NCBI GenBank assembly: GCA_003246505.1
Contig: QKAI01000089.1
Location: forward strand, 1 to 10,938
Direction: 5' to 3'
Source of the DNA: Spirochaetaceae bacterium
GTDB taxonomy: Bacteria > Spirochaetota > Spirochaetia > DSM-2461
Length of the DNA stretch: 10,938 bases
The position numbers and the translations under genes are program-made. Positions 1 to 7,677 of this stretch are shown here, piece by piece. How positions within the stretch are numbered: the stretch's first letter is position 1; the number at the start of each line of letters is the position of its first letter. The notes beneath the pieces are model-generated. The model worked only from the letters and a program-made list of their open reading frames with translations, was not told where the DNA came from and searched no databases.

Positions 1-787
1 TATCGTTGTACCCCACCGCGTTGGCGATCTCATCGACGCATCTATCGGTGGAATGGAGCAGATGGATGGCCTGTTCAATCCGGAATTTCTGCAGAAACTG
101 GAGTATGGTGATTTTGTTATACTGCTTGAACACCCGCATCAGATGTTTCTGGGAGATGTGAAGAGAGTCGCTGAATTCGGCGAAGTCGATATCCTTTGAG
201 TAGTTTATCTTTATGTGGTGTATGCTTTTATCGATAATTTTCCTATGCCTGTCATTCATGTCCGGTACATCGTGGATGACGAAATTAAGGAGTTTGCATA
301 TGAGTATTCTGACATAGCTTTCCAGAATGATCTGGTAATTATAGGATTTGAGGGAATATTCCGTATACATGGTATTGAACATCTCCGCGATGAAGAAGGT
401 ATCCCTGTTTTTCAGGGCCATGTCGTCGGTGTAGGTGTAGTTCCTGTTGTTGATGTAGTGGGAAAAAAAGACCGAATCCAGCTGCCCCTCCGAGGAGGCC
501 CGGATCCGGGATTCCAGGAATTCCGGATCGATGAGGCAGTTGATCACCTTGAGATTGTTGTCCGGAGTCGATTCAAAGGTATGGGCCATCCAGGTGTTTA
601 TGATGCAGATGTCCCCCATCTTCACGGGATAGAGCTCATCCTCTATGCGATGGTTTCCCGCCCCCTCTTCGATATAGACGATCTCCACGAAATTATGCGT
701 GTGGAGGGGGACGTTGTCCTTCCTGTGGTCGTATTTGTTCAGGACAATTTTCTCTTTGCCGTAAGACGCCAGATAGTATGTGGTCAT
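1..787 (-). CDS. AraC-family transcriptional regulator (3' end outside window)
   Basis: DNA-binding regulator, cut by the window start after 262 residues. It begins MTTYYLASYG at the ATG read leftward from 787. Residues about 10-75 look like an AraC-type cupin sensor (PLHTHNFVEIVYI, then a GDICIINTWMAHTF strand pair). Residues about 198-262 are the AraC helix-turn-helix region: a first HTH (DFAEFSDSLHISQKHLMRVF), the linking helix (LQKFRIEQAIHLL), and the second HTH beginning VDEIANAVGYND, where the sequence runs out. About 30 more residues would be expected. The Shine-Dalgarno is weak (AAAGG 14 nt upstream), but no other in-frame start is nearby and a near-consensus promoter lies at 844-872. 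It is divergent from the sugar ABC/GH78 operon, so regulation of that operon is the natural inference. The ligand is unknown; rhamnose or a rhamnoside is a guess from context. Confidence 0.9.
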   Translation of the reverse strand, partial: MTTYYLASYGKEKIVLNKYDHRKDNVPLHTHNFVEIVYIEEGAGNHRIEDELYPVKMGDICIINTWMAHTFESTPDNNLKVINCLIDPEFLESRIRASSEGQLDSVFFSHYINNRNYTYTDDMALKNRDTFFIAEMFNTMYTEYSLKSYNYQIILESYVRILICKLLNFVIHDVPDMNDRHRKIIDKSIHHIKINYSKDIDFAEFSDSLHISQKHLMRVFKQYNKITILQFLQKFRIEQAIHLLHSTDRCVDEIANAVGYND

Positions 788-843
788 GTTCCGATTGCTA
801 ACCTTTTGATCTCTTATGCTTATTACGCGCCGATCCTGGAGGA

Positions 844-872
844 ATTATAATCGAAGAAAGTTTATATATCAA
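844..872 (-). promoter_or_regulatory. Sigma70-type promoter for the leftward AraC gene
   Basis: Read leftward, TTGATA (872-867, five of six matches to TTGACA) is followed after exactly 17 nt by a perfect TATAAT (849-844). Transcription would begin near 837, giving a leader of about 50 nt before the AraC start at 787. The assignment rests on sequence match and position only. The -10 hexamer overlaps a TATAAT on the opposite strand (846-851), but that one has no convincing -35 box. This fits a rightward operon promoter that needs an activator. Confidence 0.6.
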
Positions 873-927
873 TATACCGGTTAGCCCCTGGGCAGAATGG
901 CCGATGGGGTTCATGCTCTCCGGTATA
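873..927. repeat. Inverted repeat TATACCGG / CCGGTATA in the operon leader
   Basis: A perfect 8-bp inverted repeat has arms at 873-880 and 920-927, 39 nt apart. The right arm ends three bases before the AAGGAG-type ribosome binding site of the binding-protein gene. It could be a regulator operator or the base of a leader stem; CCCC at 885-888 and GGGG at 905-908 could nest inside it. No rightward promoter with two good hexamers was found in 788-944, so the position of this repeat relative to the transcript start is unknown. Confidence 0.4.
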
Positions 928-944
928 AAAAGGAGTTTCGCTTT

Positions 945-2252
945 ATGAAAAAAACGGGGTTATTCATTCTCATGCTGCTTATGCTCATGGCTCTTCCCTC
1001 CCTGCTGTTTGCTGCGGGCAAGGAGGATGCGGCCAAGGCGGGCGGACCGGTTAAACTGACCTATCTGGTCGCCAGCGGTACGGACCAGACCCAGGCTCAG
1101 GTCATGGCCGACGCCTATACGGCGCTCCATCCGGAAGTCACCTTTGAACTGGAGCTGCGCCCCGGCGGAGCCGACGGGGACAATATCGTCAAGACGCGCC
1201 TGGCCACGGAGGAGATGACCGATCTTTTCTACTACAACGCGGGCTCCCTCCTGGTGGCCCTGAACCCCACGGAGACCCTGGTTGACCTGGCGGACGAGCC
1301 CTTCATGGACGTGGTGGACGATGCCTTCAAGATGACCGTGGCCAAGGGGGAGGGCGTCTTCGGCGTTCCCAACCAGACCGCCATGGGAGGGGGAATCCTC
1401 TATAACAAGAAAATTTACGCCGACCTGGGCCTCAGGGTACCGAAAACCTGGGCGGAATTCGCCGCCAACAACGAGAAGATCAAGGCCGCCGGCCTGACTC
1501 CGGTCATCGCCACCTACGGCGACTCCTGGACCTCCCAGCTTTTCGTCCTGGCCGATTACTACAACGTTCAGGCGGCGGTACCTGATTTCGCCGAATCCTA
1601 TACGGCCAACAGGGCGAAATACGCCAATACCCCCGCGGCCAGAGCCGGTTTCGACCACCTGAAAGAGGGCTTCGACAAGGGCTGGTACCAGTCCGGTTTC
1701 GCCACGGCCAAATACAACCAGGGCCTGGAAATGCTGGCCACCGGCCAGGGCGCCCACTACCCCATGCTCTCCTTCGCCCTGACCGCCATCAAGGAGAACT
1801 GGCCCGGAGAAGTGGAGAACATCGGCTTCTTCGCCCAGCCCGGGGCCAGCGCCGACAAGAACGGCGCCACCATCTGGATGCTCTCGGCCAACTACATTCC
1901 CAAGACCACCACCGGGGCCAGGCTGGCCGCCGCCAAGGACTTCTTCGCCTTCATCGTCTCACCGGAGGGAATCGCCACCATGAATGCGGGCTTCCCCCCT
2001 TCAGGGCCCTACCTGGTGAAGGGAGCCAAGCTTCCCGCCGACGTGCTTCCCGCGGTCAACGACATCTCCTCCTACATCGACGGGGGCCATTCCGCGCCGG
2101 CCCTGGAGTTCCTCTCCCCCGTGAAAGGCCCGAGGCTGGAACAGTTCTGCGTCGCCGTCGGCACGGGGCAGATGTCCCCGGAGGAGGCCGCCGCCAACTA
2201 TGACAAGGACGTGGCCAACCAGGCCAAGCAGTTAGGTCTTGCCGGCTGGTAA
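945..2252 (+). CDS. ABC transporter sugar-binding protein (family 1 / UgpB-MalE type)
   Basis: Periplasmic solute-binding protein of 435 residues that captures a sugar and delivers it to the permeases encoded next door. The N-terminus (MKKTGLFILMLLMLM...LLFAAGKED) is a signal peptide of about 23 residues ending in an A-A site. No cysteine is present, so it is a secreted protein rather than a lipoprotein. The family-1 signature ILYNKKIYADLGLRVPKTW lies at about residues 151-169, and the C-terminal half has the usual PKTT...AAKDFFAFIVSPEG helix. I chose ATG 945 because AGGAG (931-935) sits 9 nt upstream and the signal peptide starts there; an in-frame ATG at 897 would add 16 residues that do not look coding. 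First gene of an operon with two permeases and a GH78 enzyme, so the ligand is probably a rhamnosylated oligosaccharide or glycoside. That is context, not something read from the binding site. Confidence 0.93.
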   Translation: MKKTGLFILMLLMLMALPSLLFAAGKEDAAKAGGPVKLTYLVASGTDQTQAQVMADAYTALHPEVTFELELRPGGADGDNIVKTRLATEEMTDLFYYNAGSLLVALNPTETLVDLADEPFMDVVDDAFKMTVAKGEGVFGVPNQTAMGGGILYNKKIYADLGLRVPKTWAEFAANNEKIKAAGLTPVIATYGDSWTSQLFVLADYYNVQAAVPDFAESYTANRAKYANTPAARAGFDHLKEGFDKGWYQSGFATAKYNQGLEMLATGQGAHYPMLSFALTAIKENWPGEVENIGFFAQPGASADKNGATIWMLSANYIPKTTTGARLAAAKDFFAFIVSPEGIATMNAGFPPSGPYLVKGAKLPADVLPAVNDISSYIDGGHSAPALEFLSPVKGPRLEQFCVAVGTGQMSPEEAAANYDKDVANQAKQLGLAGW

Positions 2253-2277
2253 GATAGATTTTTCGTTCATCCCGGAA

Positions 2278-2308
2278 ATCTCCCCCGGTAGCCCCGGGGG
2301 GGATTTTT
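2278..2308 (+). terminator. Intergenic hairpin with T-tract (partial terminator/attenuator)
   Basis: An 11-bp stem (arms 2278-2288 and 2294-2304, one G-U wobble, the rest Watson-Crick and mostly G-C) encloses a 5-nt loop TAGCC and is followed by a short run of T (2304-2308). It lies between the binding-protein stop codon and the ribosome binding site of the first permease. The downstream genes have no visible promoter of their own, so it probably acts as a leaky terminator or 3'-end stabiliser that leaves binding-protein mRNA in excess. This arrangement is well known after malE-like genes. Confidence 0.75.
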
Positions 2309-2326
2309 ATCCATAAGGAGAAATTG

Positions 2327-3205
2327 ATGAGGAAAAGAGGTAGCAAGACGGCCCTGACCATGTCCTATCCGAACTGGTTCTACCTGCCCGCCGTAATCAC
2401 CTTCGCGATATTTTTCATATGGCCGACCCTGTCAGCCTTCTACTACAGCCTCACCAGGTGGACGATTTTCGACGCCACTTTCATCGGGCTTGAGAACTAT
2501 GCCCAGTTCCTGTCCGATCCCATGCTGTCCATCGGCCTGAAGAACACTTTCATCTACGGCATCCTGACCAGCGGCCTGAAGACGGTCCTGGCCCTGCCCC
2601 TGGCTGTCCTGCTCACATCGGGCATCCGGTTCAAGGGGTTCTACCGGTCCCTGGTCTTCTTTCCGGTCCTGGTCAGCACCATCGCCGTGGGCATCACCTT
2701 TTCCATCCTGATGCAGCCGAACGAGGGACTCTTCAATGTCCTGCTGGCATCGGTGGGCGCCCCCCGGGTGGACTGGCTCGGCAATCCCCGCCTGGCCCTT
2801 TTCTCGGTCATTTTCGTGGATGTCTGGAAGGGAATCGGCATCGCCACTGTCATTTTCATGGCGGGCATCCTGGCGATACCCCAGGACTATTTCGACGCGG
2901 TCAGGCTGGAGGGGGGATTCTGGATCAAGTTCCGCCACGTCATCATCCCCCTGGTCCGCAATTCTACCTTCACGGTCATTCTGCTCTCTTTCATAGGTGG
3001 ATTAAGGACCTTCGATCTGATCTGGGCCATGACCGGGGGCGGGCCGGGATTCGCCTCGGACGTGCTCACATCCATTATCTACAAGCAGTACCAGGCCGGG
3101 TTCTACGGCCTCTCCACAGCGGGGAACGTCATTCTTTTTCTCATGGTGACGATTCTCGTTTTCCCCCTGAGGAGCTTCTTCAACAGCAGGGAGATCGAGG
3201 TATGA
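2327..3205 (+). CDS. ABC sugar transporter permease, MalF/UgpA type
   Basis: Inner-membrane permease of 292 residues, a usual length for the six-helix CUT1 permeases. Hydrophobic segments lie at about residues 17-40, 75-97, 107-128, 155-178, 205-227 and 262-284. The cytoplasmic EAA loop, which docks the ATPase, is visible at about 190-209 as DAVRLEGGFWIKFRHVIIPL, with the conserved G and the closing I-x-P-L. ATG 2327 is chosen because AAGGAG (2315-2320) is 6 nt upstream; the TTG immediately before it would be only 3 nt away. The stop codon overlaps the next permease by ATGA, indicating translational coupling. It forms a heterodimer with that protein. Confidence 0.94.
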   Translation: MRKRGSKTALTMSYPNWFYLPAVITFAIFFIWPTLSAFYYSLTRWTIFDATFIGLENYAQFLSDPMLSIGLKNTFIYGILTSGLKTVLALPLAVLLTSGIRFKGFYRSLVFFPVLVSTIAVGITFSILMQPNEGLFNVLLASVGAPRVDWLGNPRLALFSVIFVDVWKGIGIATVIFMAGILAIPQDYFDAVRLEGGFWIKFRHVIIPLVRNSTFTVILLSFIGGLRTFDLIWAMTGGGPGFASDVLTSIIYKQYQAGFYGLSTAGNVILFLMVTILVFPLRSFFNSREIEV

Positions 3206-4041
3206 ATAAAAGGAAAAGATCCCTCAAAGCCTCCCTGGGGAATATTATCGTCTTCGTCCTGATGATCGCCGTTTTCGTCATGCCCTTCCTCTACATCATC
3301 CTCATGGCCTCCAAGAGCGCCAGGGAATCGGCGCTGATGCGGTTCAGCCTCCCCGAGACGAATCTGCTCTTCCGGAATCTGGGACAGGTCGTCTCCTTCC
3401 GTGATTACGAGATGTTCCGTGCTCTGTTCAACAGCACCCTGCTGACCCTGGGGGCCGTCTCCCTGGTGGTCGTCTTCGCGGCCCTCTTCGCCTTCGTGGC
3501 CCAGCGGAAGAACGACAGAATCGCCACCCTGCTGATGGGGGTCCTGGTGGCGGGGCTGATGATTCCCCCCTCCGTGGTGCCCACCATCTCCCTGCTGAGA
3601 ACCCTGGGCATCTACAAGACCCTTTACGGGATGATCCTGATCGACGTGGCCCTGTTCCTGCCCTTCGCCGCCATGATCTTCCGGACCGCCATGACCGGGA
3701 TTCCCCGGGATCTGGACGAGGCCTCCTACATCGACGGGGCGGGCCCGCTCTCCATCTTCTTCCAGGTCATCCTGCCCCTGCTCAAGCCGGCCATCGTCAC
3801 GGTGGTGGTAACCAGTTCGGTCAACATCTTCAACGATTTCGTCGGGCCCCTCTATTTTTTGCCCGGGGCGAAAAACGTGACCGCCCCCCTTACTCTGTAC
3901 AACTATATCAGCCAGTTCAAAACGGAGTGGAATCTCCTCTTCGCCAATGTTCTCGTCGTAAGCGTCATACCGCTCCTTATCTTCATTTTCTTCCAGCGCC
4001 AGCTGGTGTCGGGAATGATGGGCGGAGCTGTCAAAGGATAA
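3202..4041 (+). CDS. ABC sugar transporter permease, MalG/UgpE type
   Basis: Second inner-membrane permease of the importer, 279 residues. It starts with a charged N-terminus (MNKRKRSLKAS), then a first membrane helix (about residues 12-36), further helices, and a C-terminal helix ending near FFQRQLVSGMMGGAVKG, which is typical of MalG-like proteins. The EAA loop is at about 170-192 (DLDEASYIDGAGPLSIFF, then QVILPLL) and matches the family pattern more closely than the partner's loop does. Its ATG overlaps the stop of the preceding permease (ATGA), and the next gene begins 6 nt after its own stop, so it lies mid-operon. No ATP-binding subunit is encoded in the window; a shared MsmK/UgpC-like ATPase encoded elsewhere is the likely partner. 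Confidence 0.94.
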   Translation: MNKRKRSLKASLGNIIVFVLMIAVFVMPFLYIILMASKSARESALMRFSLPETNLLFRNLGQVVSFRDYEMFRALFNSTLLTLGAVSLVVVFAALFAFVAQRKNDRIATLLMGVLVAGLMIPPSVVPTISLLRTLGIYKTLYGMILIDVALFLPFAAMIFRTAMTGIPRDLDEASYIDGAGPLSIFFQVILPLLKPAIVTVVVTSSVNIFNDFVGPLYFLPGAKNVTAPLTLYNYISQFKTEWNLLFANVLVVSVIPLLIFIFFQRQLVSGMMGGAVKG

Positions 4042-4047
4042 AAAAAC

Positions 4048-6723
4048 ATGCCAAAAGTATCAGAAATGAAAGTGAATTACCTCAACGCCGTCTCGGGGGT
4101 CACCGAACCGCCCCAGTTCTCCTGGGCCATAGAATCCCCCTTTCGCCACTGCGTGCAGAAGCAGTACCGGATACAGATCGCCGGGGACAGCCTCTTTACG
4201 GATATCCTCTTCGATACGGGCCTCGTGGACAGCGCCGAATCGGCCCACGTCAAGGTGGAAGGCTTTATCCCCGGGGAGGGGCGGGCCTACTACGCCCGGG
4301 TCCGGGTCACCACAGAAGCGGAGGGGGAGGGGACCGCCACGTCGGGATTCAGCGGCGGTGTGAAGATGCTCGGGGGGCTGGGGAATCCGGGGGAATTGAA
4401 AAAACATTTCATCACCGCGGAAAAACCGGAGGACCGGGAAAAGGCCCGGGGGACCTATCTCCGCAGGGAGATCGTGATCACCAAAAAGATCAAATCCGCC
4501 CTCATCTTCTCCACCGCCCAGGGGCTCTATCAGCTTCACCTGAACGGGAAAAAGGTCTCCGGGGATCAGCTCGCCCCGGGATGGACAAGCTATGACCACC
4601 GGCTCCTCTACCAGAGCTACGACGTGACCGAGCAAATGGGGGAAGGGAAAAATGTCCTCGGGGCCCATCTGGGGGCCGGATGGTACAAGGGGGACATCAG
4701 TTTCCTGCACATCAAGAATTTCTACGGCGATTTCGCCTCCCTCTCCCTGCGCCTGGATCTGGAGTACGCCGACGGGAGCAGGGACCGCCTCTACAGCGAC
4801 GGGAGCTGGAAGGGCTGCTACAGCCCCGTCCTCAACGCCGAAATCTACGACGGGGAGGAGTACGACGCCCGCCTGGAGCAGGACGGATGGGACCGCCCCG
4901 GCTTTGATGACTCCGCATGGACCGCCGCGGCCCCCTGCGGTTGCACCGCTTCGGCCATCGAAGCCCAGACGGGCTGCCCCGTCGCGCAGCAGGAAACCCT
5001 GCTGCCGAAGCTGGCCTTCTTCACCCCCAGGGGGGAGCGGGTCATCGACTTTGGACAGAACATGTCCGCCCTGCCCGAGATCTCCGGCCAGGGGAAAGGG
5101 GGGGACACCATCATCCTCACCTGCTTCGAAGTCCTGGACGGGGAGGGGAATGTCTATACGGACAATCTCCGGGATGCGAAGCAGAGGGTCGTCTACACCC
5201 TAAAGGATGACAAGCCCTTCACCTACAAGCCCCATTTCACCTTCTACGGCTTCCGCTTCATCCACGTGGAATCCTTTTGCGGCAGGGCGGACCTGGATAA
5301 CTTCCGGGCCCAGGTCCTCCATTCGGACATGGAACGGACCGGGACCTTCGAATGCTCCCATCCCGGCCTGAACCAGCTGCAGCACAATATCCTCTGGGGG
5401 CTCAAGAGCAATTTCGTGGACGTTCCCACCGACTGCCCCCAGCGTGACGAGAGGATGGGCTGGACCGGGGACTCCCAGATCTTCTGCCGGACCGCCACCT
5501 TCAATATGAACACCTACACCTTCTTCAGCAAATGGCTGAAGGATCTCGCCCTGGATCAGAAAGCCGCCGGGGGAGTGCCCCATGTGGTCCCGGACCTGCT
5601 CAACAAATATTCCTTCGACAACTGGCTTCTGAACGAGGGGACCCACTCGGCGGCCGCCTGGGCCGACGCGGCGGTGATCAATCCCTGGGTGCTCTATCTG
5701 ATGTTCGGTGACAGGGCCGTGCTGGAGACTCAGTATGAGAGCATGAAGGGTCTCATCGATTTCATGCGGACCCACTCCCGGGACAATATCTGGAACTACA
5801 AGCTCCAGTTCGGCGACTGGGTCGCCCTGGACGCTGAGGAGGGCAGCTATTTCGGAGCCACGCCGAACGATCTCACCTGCACCGCCTACTACGCCTACTC
5901 CACGGGCCTGTTCGTGAAGATATGCCGGATACTGGGCAAAGATGAAACGGCCGACGAATACGAAGCGCTTCGGAAAGAGGTTGTCCGTACCTTTCAGAGG
6001 ACATTCTTCAACGGGGACGGCTCCATGACGGTTCAGACCCAGACCGCCCATATCCTCGCCCTTTACTTTAATCTGGCCCCCCGGGATTACGTGCCCCGGA
6101 CCGTGGCCGGGCTCAAAGCGCTCCTTGAGAAGGAGAAGGGCCATCTGGTCACCGGCTTCGTGGGCACCCCCTATTTCTGTCATGCCCTGAGCGAGAACGG
6201 GTGCCTTGAGGAGGCCTACGATCTTCTGCTCAAGGATGACTTCCCCTCCTGGCTCTATCAGGTGAAGAAGGGGGCCACCACAATCTGGGAGCATTGGGAC
6301 GGCATCAAGCCGGACGGTTCCATGTGGAGCGCCAACATGAACTCCTTTAACCACTACGCCTACGGCGCCATAGGGGAGTGGCTCTACCGGGTCGCGGCGG
6401 GCATCGATGCGGACGAGACCCGCCCCGGATTCTCCCACAGCGTCGTGGCTCCGAGAATCGGCGGCGGCCTGACCTGGGTCAGGAGCAGCTATGATTCGAT
6501 CTACGGAACCCTCGGGGTGGACTGGAAGGTTGAAAAGGACGATGGGATCTCCAAACGGATTGTCCTGAGGGTGGATATTCCCCCCAATACCTCCTCGACC
6601 ATAAAACTCATGGACGGGGCGGGGCTCATAGAAGGGGACGGCCTTGAGTTCCGCTCCCGGGAAGGGATCCTCCAGGCGGAGGCCGGTTCGGGGAGATACG
6701 CCATTGTCTTTGAATTAGCCTGA
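4048..6723 (+). CDS. Glycoside hydrolase family 78 alpha-L-rhamnosidase
   Basis: Inverting hydrolase of 891 residues that removes terminal alpha-L-rhamnose from glycosides or oligosaccharides. Visible order: an Ig-like N-terminal domain (about 1-110, VNYLNAVSGVTEPPQFSW); the rhamnosidase N-domain (about 137-320, YLRREIVITKK...LHLNGKKV...GWTSYDHRLLYQSYDVT); a concanavalin-like domain (about 332-430, VIDFGQNMSALPEI); the (alpha/alpha)6 catalytic domain (about 440-785); and a C-terminal beta domain. The family motif DCPQRDERMGWTGD occupies 462-475, with E468 the likely general acid. TTIWEHWDG includes E748, the likely base partner, by analogy with characterised GH78 enzymes. There is no signal peptide, so the enzyme is cytoplasmic and acts after import of intact substrate. 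AAAGGA lies 9 nt before the ATG, and the gene follows the permease by 6 nt. Its last 9 nt overlap the oppositely transcribed AraC gene. The exact substrate (flavonoid rutinoside, pectin fragment or other) cannot be read from sequence. Confidence 0.96.
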   Translation: MPKVSEMKVNYLNAVSGVTEPPQFSWAIESPFRHCVQKQYRIQIAGDSLFTDILFDTGLVDSAESAHVKVEGFIPGEGRAYYARVRVTTEAEGEGTATSGFSGGVKMLGGLGNPGELKKHFITAEKPEDREKARGTYLRREIVITKKIKSALIFSTAQGLYQLHLNGKKVSGDQLAPGWTSYDHRLLYQSYDVTEQMGEGKNVLGAHLGAGWYKGDISFLHIKNFYGDFASLSLRLDLEYADGSRDRLYSDGSWKGCYSPVLNAEIYDGEEYDARLEQDGWDRPGFDDSAWTAAAPCGCTASAIEAQTGCPVAQQETLLPKLAFFTPRGERVIDFGQNMSALPEISGQGKGGDTIILTCFEVLDGEGNVYTDNLRDAKQRVVYTLKDDKPFTYKPHFTFYGFRFIHVESFCGRADLDNFRAQVLHSDMERTGTFECSHPGLNQLQHNILWGLKSNFVDVPTDCPQRDERMGWTGDSQIFCRTATFNMNTYTFFSKWLKDLALDQKAAGGVPHVVPDLLNKYSFDNWLLNEGTHSAAAWADAAVINPWVLYLMFGDRAVLETQYESMKGLIDFMRTHSRDNIWNYKLQFGDWVALDAEEGSYFGATPNDLTCTAYYAYSTGLFVKICRILGKDETADEYEALRKEVVRTFQRTFFNGDGSMTVQTQTAHILALYFNLAPRDYVPRTVAGLKALLEKEKGHLVTGFVGTPYFCHALSENGCLEEAYDLLLKDDFPSWLYQVKKGATTIWEHWDGIKPDGSMWSANMNSFNHYAYGAIGEWLYRVAAGIDADETRPGFSHSVVAPRIGGGLTWVRSSYDSIYGTLGVDWKVEKDDGISKRIVLRVDIPPNTSSTIKLMDGAGLIEGDGLEFRSREGILQAEAGSGRYAIVFELA

Positions 6724-7614
6724 GGGGACACCGGGGGGGCTGGAGCTCCCCCGGTGGGAGAGCCGGTACTCCCGGGGGGAACAGTTATAAACGGACCGGA
6801 AAAGCCGGGAGAAGTAATTGCTGTCGCCGAAGCCGCAGGAAAAGGCGATTTCCGTTATATGGCGGGAGGTGAATTCCAGCAGGCGGCATGCTTCCTGGAG
6901 CCTGACGTTCTTCAGGTAACATCCTGGGGACATCCCGTAAATTTCCGAAAATATCCGGCGCAGATGGCGGGCGGAGACATTGGTTATCCCCGCGATGTCC
7001 TCCAGGGACAGCTCATCCCCGTAATGGCTGTGGATATGGGCAGAGGCGACGCTGGCATAGAGTGTGTTCGTGCTTCCCCCCTCCTTCATCCTCTCCTCCG
7101 CCAGGCGTGACAGATAGAAGCACATGCTGCCGAAAAGGGACAGGATAAGGGCAGGATCACCCTCTTCGCGGCAGGTCTTCCCGTATTCGTCGATAAGAAG
7201 CCCCGTAAGCTCCTCCAGGCAGATCGCCTGCTTCCCGTCCAGGGAGGTCCGATGCTCGATCATGCCGTCAAGATGGCGTCTCGGTTCCACGGAGAAGAGG
7301 GCCTGGTAGCCGGAGAGAGAGGCTAATCCGGGATATTGGCGATGGGGCAGGACGGGGTCGAACATGATATTGCAGATCTCCAGATTCACCGTGTCTTCGA
7401 AGCGGTGGACCGTATCGCCGGTCAGAACAAAAACATCCCCCCGGCCTGTCGAATAGGATCTCTCCTCAATAATGTGCAGGCCCTGACCGGAAAGAATCAT
7501 GACCATCTCCGTAAAATCGTGCCGGTGGGGGGAGAAGTTCCTATTGATGATGCCCCTTTCAATATAAAAACCGGGAACCGGGGAGTGATACTGGTCAAAA
7601 TAATACTTTCTCAT
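6715..7614 (-). CDS. AraC-family regulator with N-terminal cupin sensor
   Basis: Transcription factor of 299 residues, complete. The cupin sensor spans about residues 15-90 (PHRHDFTEMVMILSGQG, then GDVFVLTGDTVHRF), the layout seen in RhaS/RhaR-type sugar regulators. The DNA-binding domain holds two HTH motifs at about 204-224 (LEDIAGITNVSARHLRRIF) and 253-274 (ITEIAFSCGFGDSNYFSRLF), closing with NCSPREYR. The last 15 residues (SHRGSSSPPGVPSG) lie beyond the family core and are encoded over a long GC hairpin. Neither the leftward start at 7614 nor its surroundings has a clear Shine-Dalgarno. It is tail-to-tail with the GH78 gene and divergent from the URO-D-like gene, so it probably controls one or both. 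A rhamnose ligand is inferred from GH78; RhaS orthology is not claimed. Confidence 0.93.
   Translation of the reverse strand: MRKYYFDQYHSPVPGFYIERGIINRNFSPHRHDFTEMVMILSGQGLHIIEERSYSTGRGDVFVLTGDTVHRFEDTVNLEICNIMFDPVLPHRQYPGLASLSGYQALFSVEPRRHLDGMIEHRTSLDGKQAICLEELTGLLIDEYGKTCREEGDPALILSLFGSMCFYLSRLAEERMKEGGSTNTLYASVASAHIHSHYGDELSLEDIAGITNVSARHLRRIFSEIYGMSPGCYLKNVRLQEACRLLEFTSRHITEIAFSCGFGDSNYFSRLFRSVYNCSPREYRLSHRGSSSPPGVPSG
6729..6756 (+). terminator. GC-rich hairpin at the GH78 / AraC convergent junction
   Basis: A 12-bp stem (arms 6729-6740 and 6745-6756, one G-U pair) with a TGGA tetraloop begins 5 nt after the GH78 stop codon. No T-run follows in the rightward direction, so it is not a canonical intrinsic terminator. 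It may instead mark or protect the 3' end of the operon mRNA. On the other strand it lies inside the final codons of the AraC gene. Confidence 0.5.
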
Positions 7615-7677
7615 GTCCGGATTATGCTATGATCTGGCCCTTTTGTATAGTTTTTTATTTCGATAGGACGGATAAAC

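Noticed and set aside
215..850. Rightward open frame of 211 codons at the window start
   Set aside because: The leftward frame encodes a clear AraC-type protein (cupin and HTH). The rightward translation is composition-driven.
897..944. Upstream ATG start for the sugar-binding protein
   Set aside because: It has no Shine-Dalgarno and would bury the signal peptide behind 16 extra residues. ATG 945 has AGGAG at the right distance.
960..1757. Antisense open frame opposite the sugar-binding protein gene
   Set aside because: No ribosome site or family motif; it is an artefact of the codon bias of the real gene.
3927..4595. Rightward frame overlapping the permease 2 / GH78 junction
   Set aside because: It is out of frame with two well-supported genes and translates to R/G/P-rich sequence without domains.
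5200..6438. Long antisense open frame (412 codons) opposite the GH78 gene
   Set aside because: Its translation is low-complexity G/V/P/E-rich with no recognisable domain, and the opposite strand clearly encodes the GH78 catalytic domain. GC-rich genes often leave the antisense frame open.
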